A stretch of 33,492 bases of DNA from positions 1 through 33,492 of the forward strand of contig JAJECB010000418.1 of the NCBI GenBank assembly GCA_022822245.1. Reading direction: 5' to 3'. This DNA comes from Gammaproteobacteria bacterium. GTDB taxonomy: Bacteria > Pseudomonadota > Gammaproteobacteria > HK1. The position numbers were made by a program, and so were the translations under genes. Below are positions 17,108 through 24,232 of the stretch, one piece after another (position 1 is the first letter of the stretch; the number at the start of each line of letters is the position of its first letter). The notes under the pieces were generated by a model. That model did not search any database, was not told the DNA's origin, and saw only the letters and a list, made by a program, of their open reading frames with translations.

Positions 17108-18987
17108 GTCTCCATCTCCCGGATCCCGAACCACGGACCCGCGCGGGCGCGGAGGAATCCCGCGATCCCCTGGGGAAAGGCCACCACGATCGCGATGATG
17201 AGCGCCCCGAGGATGAGCCGCCAGTACTCGAAGCGTCCGATCTCGTCCTGAAGCCACGTGAACGTCGAGGCGCCGGCGAGCGGCCCGAGAACGGTCTTGA
17301 CGCCGCCGAGAAGCACCATGATGAGCGCGTCGAAGGATCGCGGAATGGACATCTCGTCCGGAAAGACGCTCCCCTTGGAGAACACGAAGAGCCCCCCCGC
17401 GAGGCCCGCCAGGGCTCCTGAGAACGCGAACGCGAACCACTGCTGGCGCTGTACGTCGATGCCGATGGAGGCGCTTCGCACCACCGAGTCGCGGCAGGCC
17501 CGCATCGCGTACCCGAAGGGTGAGTGGAGCACGTACTGGAGGGCGAGGATCCCGCCCGCCGAGGCGAGCACCGAGAGGTAGTAGAAGGCGAGGCGATCGC
17601 TCGCCCACTCGCTCGGCCAGATCCCGAGGATGCCGTCGTCGCCCCCAGTGACCGCGCCCCACTGGAAGACGATCGACCACCCGACCTGCGCGAAGGCGAG
17701 GGTCAGCATGGCGAGGTAGACCCCGGTCAGGCGCACGCAGAACCAGCCGAAGACGAGGGCCAGCACCCCGGCCATCGCGGGGGCGAAGAGGAGCGCGACC
17801 TCCATCGGCGAGCCCGTGTACTTGACGAGGAGGGCGGCCGCGTACGCGCCCCCGCCGAAGAAGGCGGCGTGCCCGAACGAGACCATGCCCCCCGGACCCA
17901 TCGCGAAGTGAAGGCTCGCCGCGAAGAGGGCCATGATCGCGATCTCGACCGCGAGGACCAGGGTGAAGTCGTCCGCGAACGCGGGGAGCGCGAGGAGCAC
18001 CGCGAGAAGCGCGAGGCCCGCCGCCCGGAGCCGGGGCGGGGGCGGGCGAAGGGGCGGCTCGGGTGGCCCGACCTGTCCGTGCTGCCCCGGCGCCTCCGGC
18101 CGGCCGAGCAGCCCCCACGGCCGGAAGATGAGGACCACCGCCATCACCACGAACATGAGCACGAGGGTGCTCTGGGGGATGACGAGGATCCCGAACGCGC
18201 CGAGCTCGGAGATGAGCACCGCGGCGAGGAACGCGCCGGCGATGCTCCCCATGCCGCCCACCACCACCACCACGAAGACGGCGGCGAGGATGTTGAAGTC
18301 CATGAGGAGGTCGGCACCCCCCTTCGGGAGCTGGGCGGCGCCGCCGAGGCCCGCGAGCATCGAGCCGAGAAAGAAGGTGCCGGTGAAGAGCCACGCCTGG
18401 TTGACCCCGAGCGCGCCGACCATCTCCCGGTCCTCGGTCGCCGCCCGCACGAGGGTGCCCCAGCGGGTGCGGTGGAAGAGCAGCCACAGGGCGCCGAGCA
18501 CGAGGAGGCTCAGCACGATGAGGGCGAGGTCGTACTCCGGGAGCCGGGTGCCGAGGATGTTCACCGTGCCTTCGAGCCCCGGCGCGGCCGGGCCGAAGAG
18601 GTCCTCTGCCCCCCACACGAGGAGGGCGAGATCCTGGATGACGAGGATGACCCCGAAGGTCGCGACGAGCTGGAAGAGCTCCGGTGCCTGGTACACCCGG
18701 CGGAGGATGAGGAGCTCGACCACGACCCCGATGAGCCCCACCGCCACTCCCGCGAAGAGAACCGCCACCCAGAAGCCGAACGCGCCGGAGAGGTGCTCGA
18801 CGAGGGTGTACGCGATGTACGCCCCCAGCATGTAGAACGAGCCGTGCGCGAAATTGACGACCCGGGTCACCCCGAAGATGATGGAGAGCCCCGAGGCGAC
18901 CAGGAACAGGGCCGACGCGCTCGAGAGCCCGGTCAGCGCCTGGACGAGGTAGAACCCGAGGTCACTCACCGTCCCGGACCCCGCCAC
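17104..18987 (-). CDS. fused LivH-LivM branched-chain amino acid-type ABC permease
   Basis: One 627-residue protein contains both inner-membrane subunits of the importer. Residues about 8-295 are LivH-like (SGLSIIFGVTRVVNFAHGSFYMLGAY, RAATEDREMVGALGVN as the ATPase-contact loop, GGMGSIAGAFLAAVLI). A Pro-rich cytoplasmic linker of about 30 residues follows. Residues about 326-627 are LivM-like (MGPGGMVSFGHAAFFGGGAY, RLTGVYLAMLTLAFAQ, MRACRDSVVRSASIGID as the second ATPase loop, LGGVKTVLGPLAGA). Two separate genes is the usual state. GTG 18987 is chosen; GTG 18969 is possible. The binding protein gene that should precede it lies 5.2 kb away, beyond an inserted segment. Confidence 0.94.
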   Translation of the reverse strand: MAGSGTVSDLGFYLVQALTGLSSASALFLVASGLSIIFGVTRVVNFAHGSFYMLGAYIAYTLVEHLSGAFGFWVAVLFAGVAVGLIGVVVELLILRRVYQAPELFQLVATFGVILVIQDLALLVWGAEDLFGPAAPGLEGTVNILGTRLPEYDLALIVLSLLVLGALWLLFHRTRWGTLVRAATEDREMVGALGVNQAWLFTGTFFLGSMLAGLGGAAQLPKGGADLLMDFNILAAVFVVVVVGGMGSIAGAFLAAVLISELGAFGILVIPQSTLVLMFVVMAVVLIFRPWGLLGRPEAPGQHGQVGPPEPPLRPPPPRLRAAGLALLAVLLALPAFADDFTLVLAVEIAIMALFAASLHFAMGPGGMVSFGHAAFFGGGAYAAALLVKYTGSPMEVALLFAPAMAGVLALVFGWFCVRLTGVYLAMLTLAFAQVGWSIVFQWGAVTGGDDGILGIWPSEWASDRLAFYYLSVLASAGGILALQYVLHSPFGYAMRACRDSVVRSASIGIDVQRQQWFAFAFSGALAGLAGGLFVFSKGSVFPDEMSIPRSFDALIMVLLGGVKTVLGPLAGASTFTWLQDEIGRFEYWRLILGALIIAIVVAFPQGIAGFLRARAGPWFGIREMET

Positions 18988-19042
18988 GCCTTCGACCCTG
19001 GCTGCGTGGCGTGGGGAGGCTTAGCCGCGATCAGATCGCTGC

Positions 19043-19248
19043 AGTGTGCGTGTATCTGCTGTGAAATGTCCGTGCCGCCCTCACGTTTCCCCGCCAAGCA
19101 CCTCGACGACCTCGGCCACGACCTGCAGCAACCCTCTTTCTGCGCGGGTCAGCACGATCGGTTCGAAGTCCGGGTTGGCCGGGTGGAGTGTAATCCGCGC
19201 ATGCTGCCACGAGTCTCCGGCGCCGGTCGTTTCGCTCTCGTAGCGTTT
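19043..19248. repeat. direct repeat, copy 1 of the S24-gene tail
   Basis: This segment aligns without gaps to 21454-21659 at a constant offset of 2411 bases, with roughly three quarters or more of bases identical by eye. It covers the last 56 codons of the S24 domain (from the catalytic-Lys codon on) plus about 38 bases beyond the stop. The similarity beyond the stop shows the DNA, not only the protein, was duplicated. Confidence 0.8.
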
Positions 19249-19299
19249 GTCGGGTAGGCCGGTGCAGCTCTTCAGCCGTTCCGGGGTGAAACCGACCAC
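19081..19299 (-). pseudogene. truncated S24 (LexA/UmuD-like) peptidase tail
   Basis: A 72-codon frame ends with a segment ([11 protein letters not shown] to [13 protein letters not shown]) that matches the C-terminus of the HsdR-S24 protein at 21492. It keeps the Lys of the Ser/Lys dyad but lacks the Ala-Gly cleavage site and the Ser. The first 16 codons ([16 protein letters not shown]) are unrelated to the S24 protein and I do not recognise them. It is therefore a remnant, or the 3' end of a different lost fusion. It lies between the permease start and the Sua5-like gene. Confidence 0.7.
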
Positions 19300-19326
19300 C
19301 GCAGCCCGATCACCGGTCGGAGCGTA

Positions 19327-19361
19327 GCGACGAGAGTCGTGCCATCGTGGAAAGCGCTACG
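19327..19361. repeat. short repeat matching the toxin-antitoxin upstream region, copy 1
   Basis: 35 bases match 20514-20548 at about 31 positions (shared core GAGTCGTGCCAT, then GGAAAG and GCTACG). The other copy ends 34 bases before the antitoxin start, so this may be the remnant of a second toxin-antitoxin promoter region. Confidence 0.55.
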
Positions 19362-19374
19362 CGCAATGACCTCC
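19356..19374. repeat. 19-base exact direct repeat, left copy
   Basis: GCTACGCGCAATGACCTCC is identical to 24092-24110, where it spans the last codons and stop of the dctM fragment. The two copies bracket most of the inserted segment. Confidence 0.5.
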
Positions 19375-19452
19375 GGGTGTGCGGGAGACGGCGGCAGGCC
19401 CCGCCGCCCGGTTGAAGGGGCCGATACGCAGGGTCGAAGACCGACCGGGTCC

Positions 19453-19545
19453 GCCGCCGTGCGATGATTCGAGGCCGGCACGCAATGCAATCGGGTTCGG
19501 CATGGGTCTTCAGCGGCCCCTTCATCCTCTTGCCGGACGGCGTCC
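19453..19545. repeat. dispersed intergenic element, copy B (Sua5-like gene leader)
   Basis: Second copy of the element at 11231-11328. Exact blocks are at 19454-19468, 19505-19516 and 19531-19542, with spacing within 4-5 bases of copy A. It ends about 60 bases before the Sua5-like start. Confidence 0.6.
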
Positions 19546-19607
19546 TCCCTGCCGCCCTGGGGAGGACGGGGCCATCGAGACGCTCGAACCATGAGGAGAT
19601 GCGGACG

Positions 19608-20324
19608 GTGACGGGAAGATGGGATGTTCAGCGTGACGCCGAGCGGGCCTTCGCCGTCCTCGAACGGGGCGGGATCGCGATCATGCCGATGAGCGTCGGC
19701 TACACCGCGACCGGGGGGTCGGCCGCGGCACTGAAGAAGATATTCGACACCAAACGGCGGGCGCCTTCGAAGCTGAACGCGATGCTTGGTGATCTGGACC
19801 TGCATCGCGAGCTTCACGTCCTCGATCAGCGAGGATGGGACGTCGCCAGCGTCCTGATCGAAGACTGCGACCTTCCGCTTGGCGCGATCGCCCCGGCGAG
19901 GATGGACCACCCCATCCTGCGCAAGATGGAGCCGGAGGCGCTGGAGGCGTCCACGAGCGAGGGCACCGTGCTCATGTTGATCAACGCGGGTCCGTTCCAT
20001 GCCGCCATCACCAGCCTGAGCCGGGAGTCCGTGCATCCGCTGTTCGGCTCCTCCGCCAACCTTTCGCTGTCCGGCACGAAGTTTCGGGTGGAGGATGTCG
20101 AGCCGGAGCTGATCGCGATCGCCGACATCGTCATCGACCACGGGCTTCGCTTGTATCACCTGTACCGTGCGTCATCGACCCTGCTCGACCTGGAGACGTT
20201 CGAGGTCGTTCGCTACGGGGCCTGCTTCGAGCTCATCGCCGACGCCCTGAAACGCGGTTTCGGGATCGAGCTGCCGCCGCCGCCGCCCGGCCACATCCGC
20301 GACTTGATCGGCGACCTCCCCTGA
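19608..20324 (+). CDS. Sua5/YciO/YrdC family protein
   Basis: The 238-residue protein resembles the YrdC-like fold that in TsaC/Sua5 makes threonylcarbamoyl-AMP for tRNA modification. Seen are VLERGGIAIMPMSVGYTATGG (substrate-pocket start), KKIFDTKRRAPSKLNAML (the Lys/Arg-rich nucleotide motif, normally KxR) and FGSSANLSLSGT (normally SANxSG). MPMSVGYTATGG differs from the canonical FPTETVYGLG, so it is a divergent paralogue and may not make t6A. GTG 19608 is chosen because GAGGAG lies nine bases upstream; for ATG 19599 that site would touch the start codon. It lies inside the inserted segment between the two S24-tail repeats. The 258 bases that follow contain only the repeat at 20514. Confidence 0.72.
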   Translation: MTGRWDVQRDAERAFAVLERGGIAIMPMSVGYTATGGSAAALKKIFDTKRRAPSKLNAMLGDLDLHRELHVLDQRGWDVASVLIEDCDLPLGAIAPARMDHPILRKMEPEALEASTSEGTVLMLINAGPFHAAITSLSRESVHPLFGSSANLSLSGTKFRVEDVEPELIAIADIVIDHGLRLYHLYRASSTLLDLETFEVVRYGACFELIADALKRGFGIELPPPPPGHIRDLIGDLP

Positions 20325-20513
20325 CACTTCGAGCGGCCCGGGCTCTCACAGGCCCGTTTTCGCGAGGAGGGTCAGTCGGTGGAGGATGGTCACGAGGTTG
20401 GGGTGGCGGCTGGGAGCGCGTGAGCGCTGAGGGGGCGAACGTCTCTGCGAAGGGTCGGTCGCCTCGGCGCTGGAGCGATGAGGGTCCAACTTGACCAAGA
20501 GGGCGGCCGCTCG

Positions 20514-20548
20514 GCGACGTGAGTCGTGCCATTGCGGAAAGTGCTACG
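20514..20548. repeat. short repeat upstream of the toxin-antitoxin operon, copy 2
   Basis: This matches 19327-19361 at about 31 of 35 positions. It directly precedes the probable promoter/operator region of the antitoxin gene. Confidence 0.55.
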
Positions 20549-20556
20549 ATTTGTGT

Positions 20557-20570
20557 CTACATATACAGGA
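20557..20570. promoter_or_regulatory. possible antitoxin operator
   Basis: TGTCTACATATACA has TGT/ACA ends and an AT-rich centre, unusual in this GC-rich window, and lies about 12 bases upstream of the antitoxin ATG. Phd/YefM antitoxins bind short palindromes of TGTACA type over their own promoter, so autoregulation here is plausible. Confidence 0.35.
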
Positions 20571-20582
20571 GCACGCAGCGCC

Positions 20583-20915
20583 ATGGATCCCCTGGATGTC
20601 TTCAGCGCACGCGACCTCAGACAGCGCTCCGGTGAACTCCTGAAGGGCGCGGAGCGCGGGCGTCTCGCCATCGTCACGAAGCACGGGCGGCCCGCAATCG
20701 TGGCCGTGCCTCTCGATGGCCGTCTCATGGAACTCGGGGTCCATCGGGCGCTTGCGTTGCATCTCTTCGAGAGGCGTCAGGTCACCCTCGTGCAGGCCGC
20801 CAAGGTGGCCAGCGTTCCGGTGGAGGAGTTCATCGAGCTCCTTGGTGCGGTCGGGATACCGGCGGTCGACTACCCACCGGAAGAGCTGGACGATGAGATC
20901 AGCGCCGCATCGTGA
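20583..20915 (+). CDS. Phd/YefM-type antitoxin fused to a UPF0175 domain
   Basis: The 110-residue protein has two parts. Residues about 7-46 (SARDLRQRSGELLKGAERG, then LAIVTKHGRPAIVAVPL) are a Phd/YefM DNA-binding antitoxin fold. Residues about 53-108 (VHRALALHLFERRQVTLVQAAKVASVPVEEFIELL, then GIPAVDYPPEELDDEI) match UPF0175, a family commonly paired with PIN toxins. Its stop overlaps the toxin GTG by four bases (GTGA), typical of type II toxin-antitoxin pairs. ATG 20583 is chosen over the upstream frame because it begins directly at the Phd domain and has AGGAG about 10 bases upstream. GC content is visibly lower than in the flanking operons, consistent with transfer. Confidence 0.85.
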   Translation: MDPLDVFSARDLRQRSGELLKGAERGRLAIVTKHGRPAIVAVPLDGRLMELGVHRALALHLFERRQVTLVQAAKVASVPVEEFIELLGAVGIPAVDYPPEELDDEISAAS

Positions 20916-21406
20916 ATCGCATCGTCGTCTCGGATACCGGGCCGCTCATCGCTCTGGCTCGCGCCGGGCAACTCGACCTGTTGCATCGCCTGTACGGCGG
21001 AGTCCGTGTCCCACCCGCGGTGCACGCCGAACTCGCCATCCATTCCGGTTACCCTGGAGCGACCTCGCTCGCCCGCGCGTTCGATGCCGGCTGGATAACC
21101 GAACAGCCTCTTTCGGATCGGGCTCTCGCCACAAGACTCACGTTGCTCCTGGATGCCGGGGAGGCCGAAGCGATTGCGCTCGCCTCCCGGCCGGACACCC
21201 GGTTCCTTCTCATCGATGAATCGAGAGGGAGAAGAGTCGCTCGCGCCCGCGGCATTCCGGTGGTGGGCGTTGCAGGCATGCTGATGGTGGCGAAGTCTCG
21301 GGGGATGCTCCCGGCGGTCGGTCCGGTGCTCGAGGCAATGTCGCGTGCCGGGTACTTCCTGTCTCCCCGGCTCGTCTCCGAGGTGCTGGCGCGGGCGGGA
21401 GAGTAG
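20912..21406 (+). CDS. PIN-domain (DUF3368) ribonuclease toxin
   Basis: The 164-residue protein has the PIN/DUF3368 layout: VVSDTGPLIALARAG with Asp8, VPPAVHAELA with Glu40, LLDAGEAEAIALA with Glu84/Glu86 and FLLIDESRGRRVA with Asp102, a plausible acidic metal site for RNA cleavage. DUF3368 proteins are known partners of UPF0175 antitoxins, which is what precedes it here. The GTG start overlaps the antitoxin stop, so translation is coupled. All acidic residues are present, so the toxin looks intact. It converges on the HsdR-S24 gene, 85 bases away. Confidence 0.86.
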   Translation: MNRIVVSDTGPLIALARAGQLDLLHRLYGGVRVPPAVHAELAIHSGYPGATSLARAFDAGWITEQPLSDRALATRLTLLLDAGEAEAIALASRPDTRFLLIDESRGRRVARARGIPVVGVAGMLMVAKSRGMLPAVGPVLEAMSRAGYFLSPRLVSEVLARAGE

Positions 21407-21453
21407 CCGGTGACCGCGTGGCGAGGCGCGGCTGGTCGGAGTGATTTCCACCG

Positions 21454-21659
21454 AGTGCGCATGTATCCGCTGTAGAACGTTCCTGCTGTCGTCACGTTTC
21501 CCCGCAGAGCACCTCGACAACCTCAGCCACGACCCTCAGCGCTCCCTCGTCCGTGCTGGTCAGTACGATCGGCTCGAAGTCCGGGTTGAGCGGTTTGAGT
21601 GCGATCTTCGTATGCCGCCATGAGCCTTCGTCGCCCGCCTTCTCGCTCTCGTAGCGCTT
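21454..21659. repeat. direct repeat, copy 2 (3' end of the HsdR-S24 gene)
   Basis: Partner of 19043-19248 at a fixed offset of 2411 bases. It includes the stop codon and about 38 bases of downstream flank. The two copies bracket the Sua5-like and toxin-antitoxin genes. Confidence 0.8.
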
Positions 21660-23585
21660 GACGGTGTAGCGTTCGCCACTCTCCGGATCGGCGGCGTCGC
21701 GCATCTGCACGAGTACCGTCTTGCCCTGGCGTGAGCCCCCGACGGGCGCCGTGAAGAGGCAATGCGCGCCGTCGGGGATGGCCGGCTCCATGGACTTGCC
21801 GACGACCTGGGCGACGAACATGCCGCGACGGAGGCGCCGGCCCGTCTCGACCGCCACCCATGCGAACTCATCGTCGTCGATCTGCTGGGGGTCGCTGAAT
21901 GCACCCGCGGCGGCCTTGAGCGGGATGAGCGGCACGCAGGTCACGTAGCGCTCCGATGGTCGGGGTTCGACGATTTGCAATTGGGGTGGCAGCGCGGCGG
22001 GCTCCGGGTGTACGGGTCCGCTTCGAACTCCGCCGCTCCTCAGCCGCCGATACGCTTCCGACGCTGTCCAGGCCGTCACGATCTTCTGGAACGATGTGTC
22101 GTTCATGAACCGGACGAAGATCTCCTCGTTCTGATCCATGCGCTCGACGAACAGGCTCTCCAGCAGGCCCTTGAACACCAGCTCGAACTTGTCGCCCGGG
22201 TTGACCTCGGCTGCCTGTTGCAGTTCGTCATCGGCCACCGCCGCTTCTACAATCTGGTCGAAGAAGAGCTGATCGGCCTGGTTGAAGTCCGTACCGAAGC
22301 GCTCGTTCACGATGTCGATGAGTTGTGAGAGCGGCACGGGTTGTGGTCGAACCAGGCCGCTCCCGACCTCCGTCGGGCCGTCGAGGGGGCGGGACTCGCC
22401 TTCCCCGAGCGGGATGGAGCCCTCGCCGATCTTCTGCAGGCGGTAGTACTCGAGCCGCACCTCGTCATCGAACCGGTACGCGGGGCCTTGTCCGCGGCGT
22501 GGCAGTTTCGTCGCGAGATGGCGCAGGAACACGTAGAGCCGCTCGAGATCGGAATCCTGGTATGGAATCACTTGGCTCAGGAACCCATACAAGTTCAAGA
22601 ACGCCTGTACCTTGCCGCGCCAATCTTCCGCCTCCTCTTCGTTCTCGTCCCGGTGGGCAGTGAATCGCGACGCCGCGGGGTCGAGAGCGGCATTCATGGA
22701 TCGGTGGTCGGATGCACTCTGCCGCCGTTTGGGCGTGAAGTAGACGGCGCTGAACCGTTCGACTTCTTCATGAAGGTAGATTCCGGAAGCGTCCAGTTCG
22801 CTCTTGACCGCGTACATGCGGGCGGGGTCGACCTCCTCTCCCATCTCCGCGCCTTCGTAGTAGGTCCTGAAGGCTTCGCGGATATCCTCCCGGTCGTTCA
22901 CGAAGTCGAGAACGAAGGTGTCTTCCTTGAGAGGATGAACACGGTTCAACCGCGACAACGTTTGCACGGCCTGGATGCCCGCGAGCCGCTTGTCCACGAA
23001 CATCGTGTGCAGGAGCGGCTGATCGAATCCAGTCTGGTACTTCTCCGCGACGAGCAGGACCTGGTACTCCTGGCTCGCGAACCTCTCGGGCAGCTCCTTC
23101 TCGGAGATGCCGTCGTTCATGCCGGGCTCGGTGTAGGTGACGCCCGCGAGCCGGTCGTCTACCACGGTGCCCGAGAACGCTACGAGCGACTTGATGGCGT
23201 ATCCCTTTTCCCGGATGCAGCGATCGAAGCTCTGCTTGTAGCGGACCGCTTCGAGGCGCGAGCCGGTCACCACCATCGCCTTGGCCCGGCCGCCGATCTT
23301 GTGCCGCGTCACCGCCTGGAAGTGCTCGACCATCACCTCCGTCTTCTGCGCGATGTTGTGGGGGTGCAGCCGCATGAAGCGCGCCAGCGCCTGCGCGGCC
23401 TTCTTGCGCTCGACGTTGGGATCGTCCTCGCACGCCTTGAGCAGCCGGAAGTACGTTCCGTACGTGGTGTAGTGCTTCAGCACGTCGAGGATGAACCCCT
23501 CCTCGATCGCCTGACGCATGGTGTAGCGGTGCACCGGCCGCCCCTCGCGGCCGAACACGGCGAGCGTCCTGTGCTTCGGGGTCAC
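21492..23585 (-). CDS. 5'-truncated type I restriction translocase (HsdR C-terminal part) fused to S24 autopeptidase
   Basis: About 698 codons remain. The first part is the second RecA-like domain and C-terminal region of Hsd[68 protein letters not shown] (motif VI type) and [12 protein letters not shown]. The nuclease domain and helicase domain 1 with Walker A are missing, so it cannot translocate or cut alone. The last ~150 residues are an S24 (LexA/UmuD-like) domain: Ala-Gly cleavage site (codons at 21903-21908), [10 protein letters not shown] with nucleophile Ser (21792-21794), and YTVKRYES with Lys (21657-21659). Ala-Gly to Ser is 37 codons, close to LexA. GTG 23585 is the first codon of homology; ATG 23519 is another possible start. 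No hsdM or hsdS is near. Confidence 0.8.
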   Translation of the reverse strand: MTPKHRTLAVFGREGRPVHRYTMRQAIEEGFILDVLKHYTTYGTYFRLLKACEDDPNVERKKAAQALARFMRLHPHNIAQKTEVMVEHFQAVTRHKIGGRAKAMVVTGSRLEAVRYKQSFDRCIREKGYAIKSLVAFSGTVVDDRLAGVTYTEPGMNDGISEKELPERFASQEYQVLLVAEKYQTGFDQPLLHTMFVDKRLAGIQAVQTLSRLNRVHPLKEDTFVLDFVNDREDIREAFRTYYEGAEMGEEVDPARMYAVKSELDASGIYLHEEVERFSAVYFTPKRRQSASDHRSMNAALDPAASRFTAHRDENEEEAEDWRGKVQAFLNLYGFLSQVIPYQDSDLERLYVFLRHLATKLPRRGQGPAYRFDDEVRLEYYRLQKIGEGSIPLGEGESRPLDGPTEVGSGLVRPQPVPLSQLIDIVNERFGTDFNQADQLFFDQIVEAAVADDELQQAAEVNPGDKFELVFKGLLESLFVERMDQNEEIFVRFMNDTSFQKIVTAWTASEAYRRLRSGGVRSGPVHPEPAALPPQLQIVEPRPSERYVTCVPLIPLKAAAGAFSDPQQIDDDEFAWVAVETGRRLRRGMFVAQVVGKSMEPAIPDGAHCLFTAPVGGSRQGKTVLVQMRDAADPESGERYTVKRYESEKAGDEGSWRHTKIALKPLNPDFEPIVLTSTDEGALRVVAEVVEVLCGET

Positions 23586-24105
23586 GCGGCAGCTCAAGCT
23601 CTCGGACCTGCCGGCCGCGCTGCTCAACGCGGCGATCGTCTCGGCCGTCGTCGGGGCGCTGATCGCGTTCTCGACGACGGTGACCTACCTCTTCACCCTC
23701 GAGCACGTTGCCGACACGCTCGCGAATTCCCTGCTCGCCTTCACGTCGGATCCGCTCGTCTTCACCTGTCTCGTCATGGTCGCCATTCTCGTGGCGGGCA
23801 TGTTCATGGAGTCGAACGCGCTCATCGTGATGATCGTCCCGATCCTCGCCCCGATGGCGCTCTCGTACGGCCTCGACCCGGTGTACTTCGGGTTCCTGTT
23901 CGTGATGAACATCGTGCTCGGCTCGATCACGCCGCCGGTCGGAATCCTGCTGTTCGTGGTATCGAGCATCTGGAACCTCGAGATCTCGAACATCATCCGT
24001 CACATCTGGCCGTTCATCCTGCTCCTGTACGGAATCCTGATCCTCTGCATCGCGGTCCCGGACATCTTCATGTTCCTGCCGCGGCTCCTCGGCTACGCGC
24101 AATGA
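23584..24105 (+). pseudogene. dctM: truncated TRAP transporter large permease (DctM), C-terminal third
   Basis: The frame encodes about 173 C-terminal residues of a TRAP DctM/TAXI large permease. It starts with [23 protein letters not shown], then AILVAGMFMESNALIVMIVPILAP (signature helix), FGFLFVMNIVLGSITPPVG and a last helix IWPFILLLYGILILCIAVP. Full DctM has about 430 residues; the N-terminal two-thirds are missing. The homology begins at the same point where the oppositely oriented hsdR homology begins. A complete DctP and the start of a DctQ lie at 32.2-33.5 kb on the same strand, so this may be a displaced piece of a similar operon. It is convergent with livK. Confidence 0.8.
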
Positions 24106-24110
24106 CCTCC
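24092..24110. repeat. 19-base exact direct repeat, right copy
   Basis: Identical to 19356-19374. Here it covers the final four codons of dctM, its TGA and five bases beyond. Confidence 0.5.
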
Positions 24111-24158
24111 AAGAGCGACGGTCCGGACCGGATCGGCGAGCGCCGGTGGCCGCGGTCA

Positions 24159-24199
24159 CGAAGCAGCGGGCCGGAACCGGCCCCCGACCCGCTGCTTCG
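24159..24199. terminator. strong hairpin between convergent dctM fragment and livK
   Basis: Perfect 12-bp arms (24159-24170 with 24188-24199) enclose a 17-base loop that itself contains CCGG-AA-CCGG. It lies between two convergent stop codons, fitting a bidirectional terminator. No T-run follows on either strand. Confidence 0.6.
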
Positions 24200-24232
24200 C
24201 TACGGTCTGCCCGCCGCGATTGGGTAGATCCG

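Noticed and set aside
17524..19257. Long plus-strand frame rich in Glu, Arg and His opposite the Liv permease
   Set aside because: This is the charged mirror image of a hydrophobic permease frame, a known artefact; no domain is visible.
19081..19299. Intact small S24 or repressor gene
   Set aside because: It lacks the Ser nucleophile and Ala-Gly site and matches only the tail of the neighbouring gene, so it is treated as a remnant.
22341..24227. Plus-strand frame of about 628 codons opposite the HsdR-S24 gene
   Set aside because: It is antisense to clear helicase and S24 motifs and then runs out of frame with dctM; no independent support.
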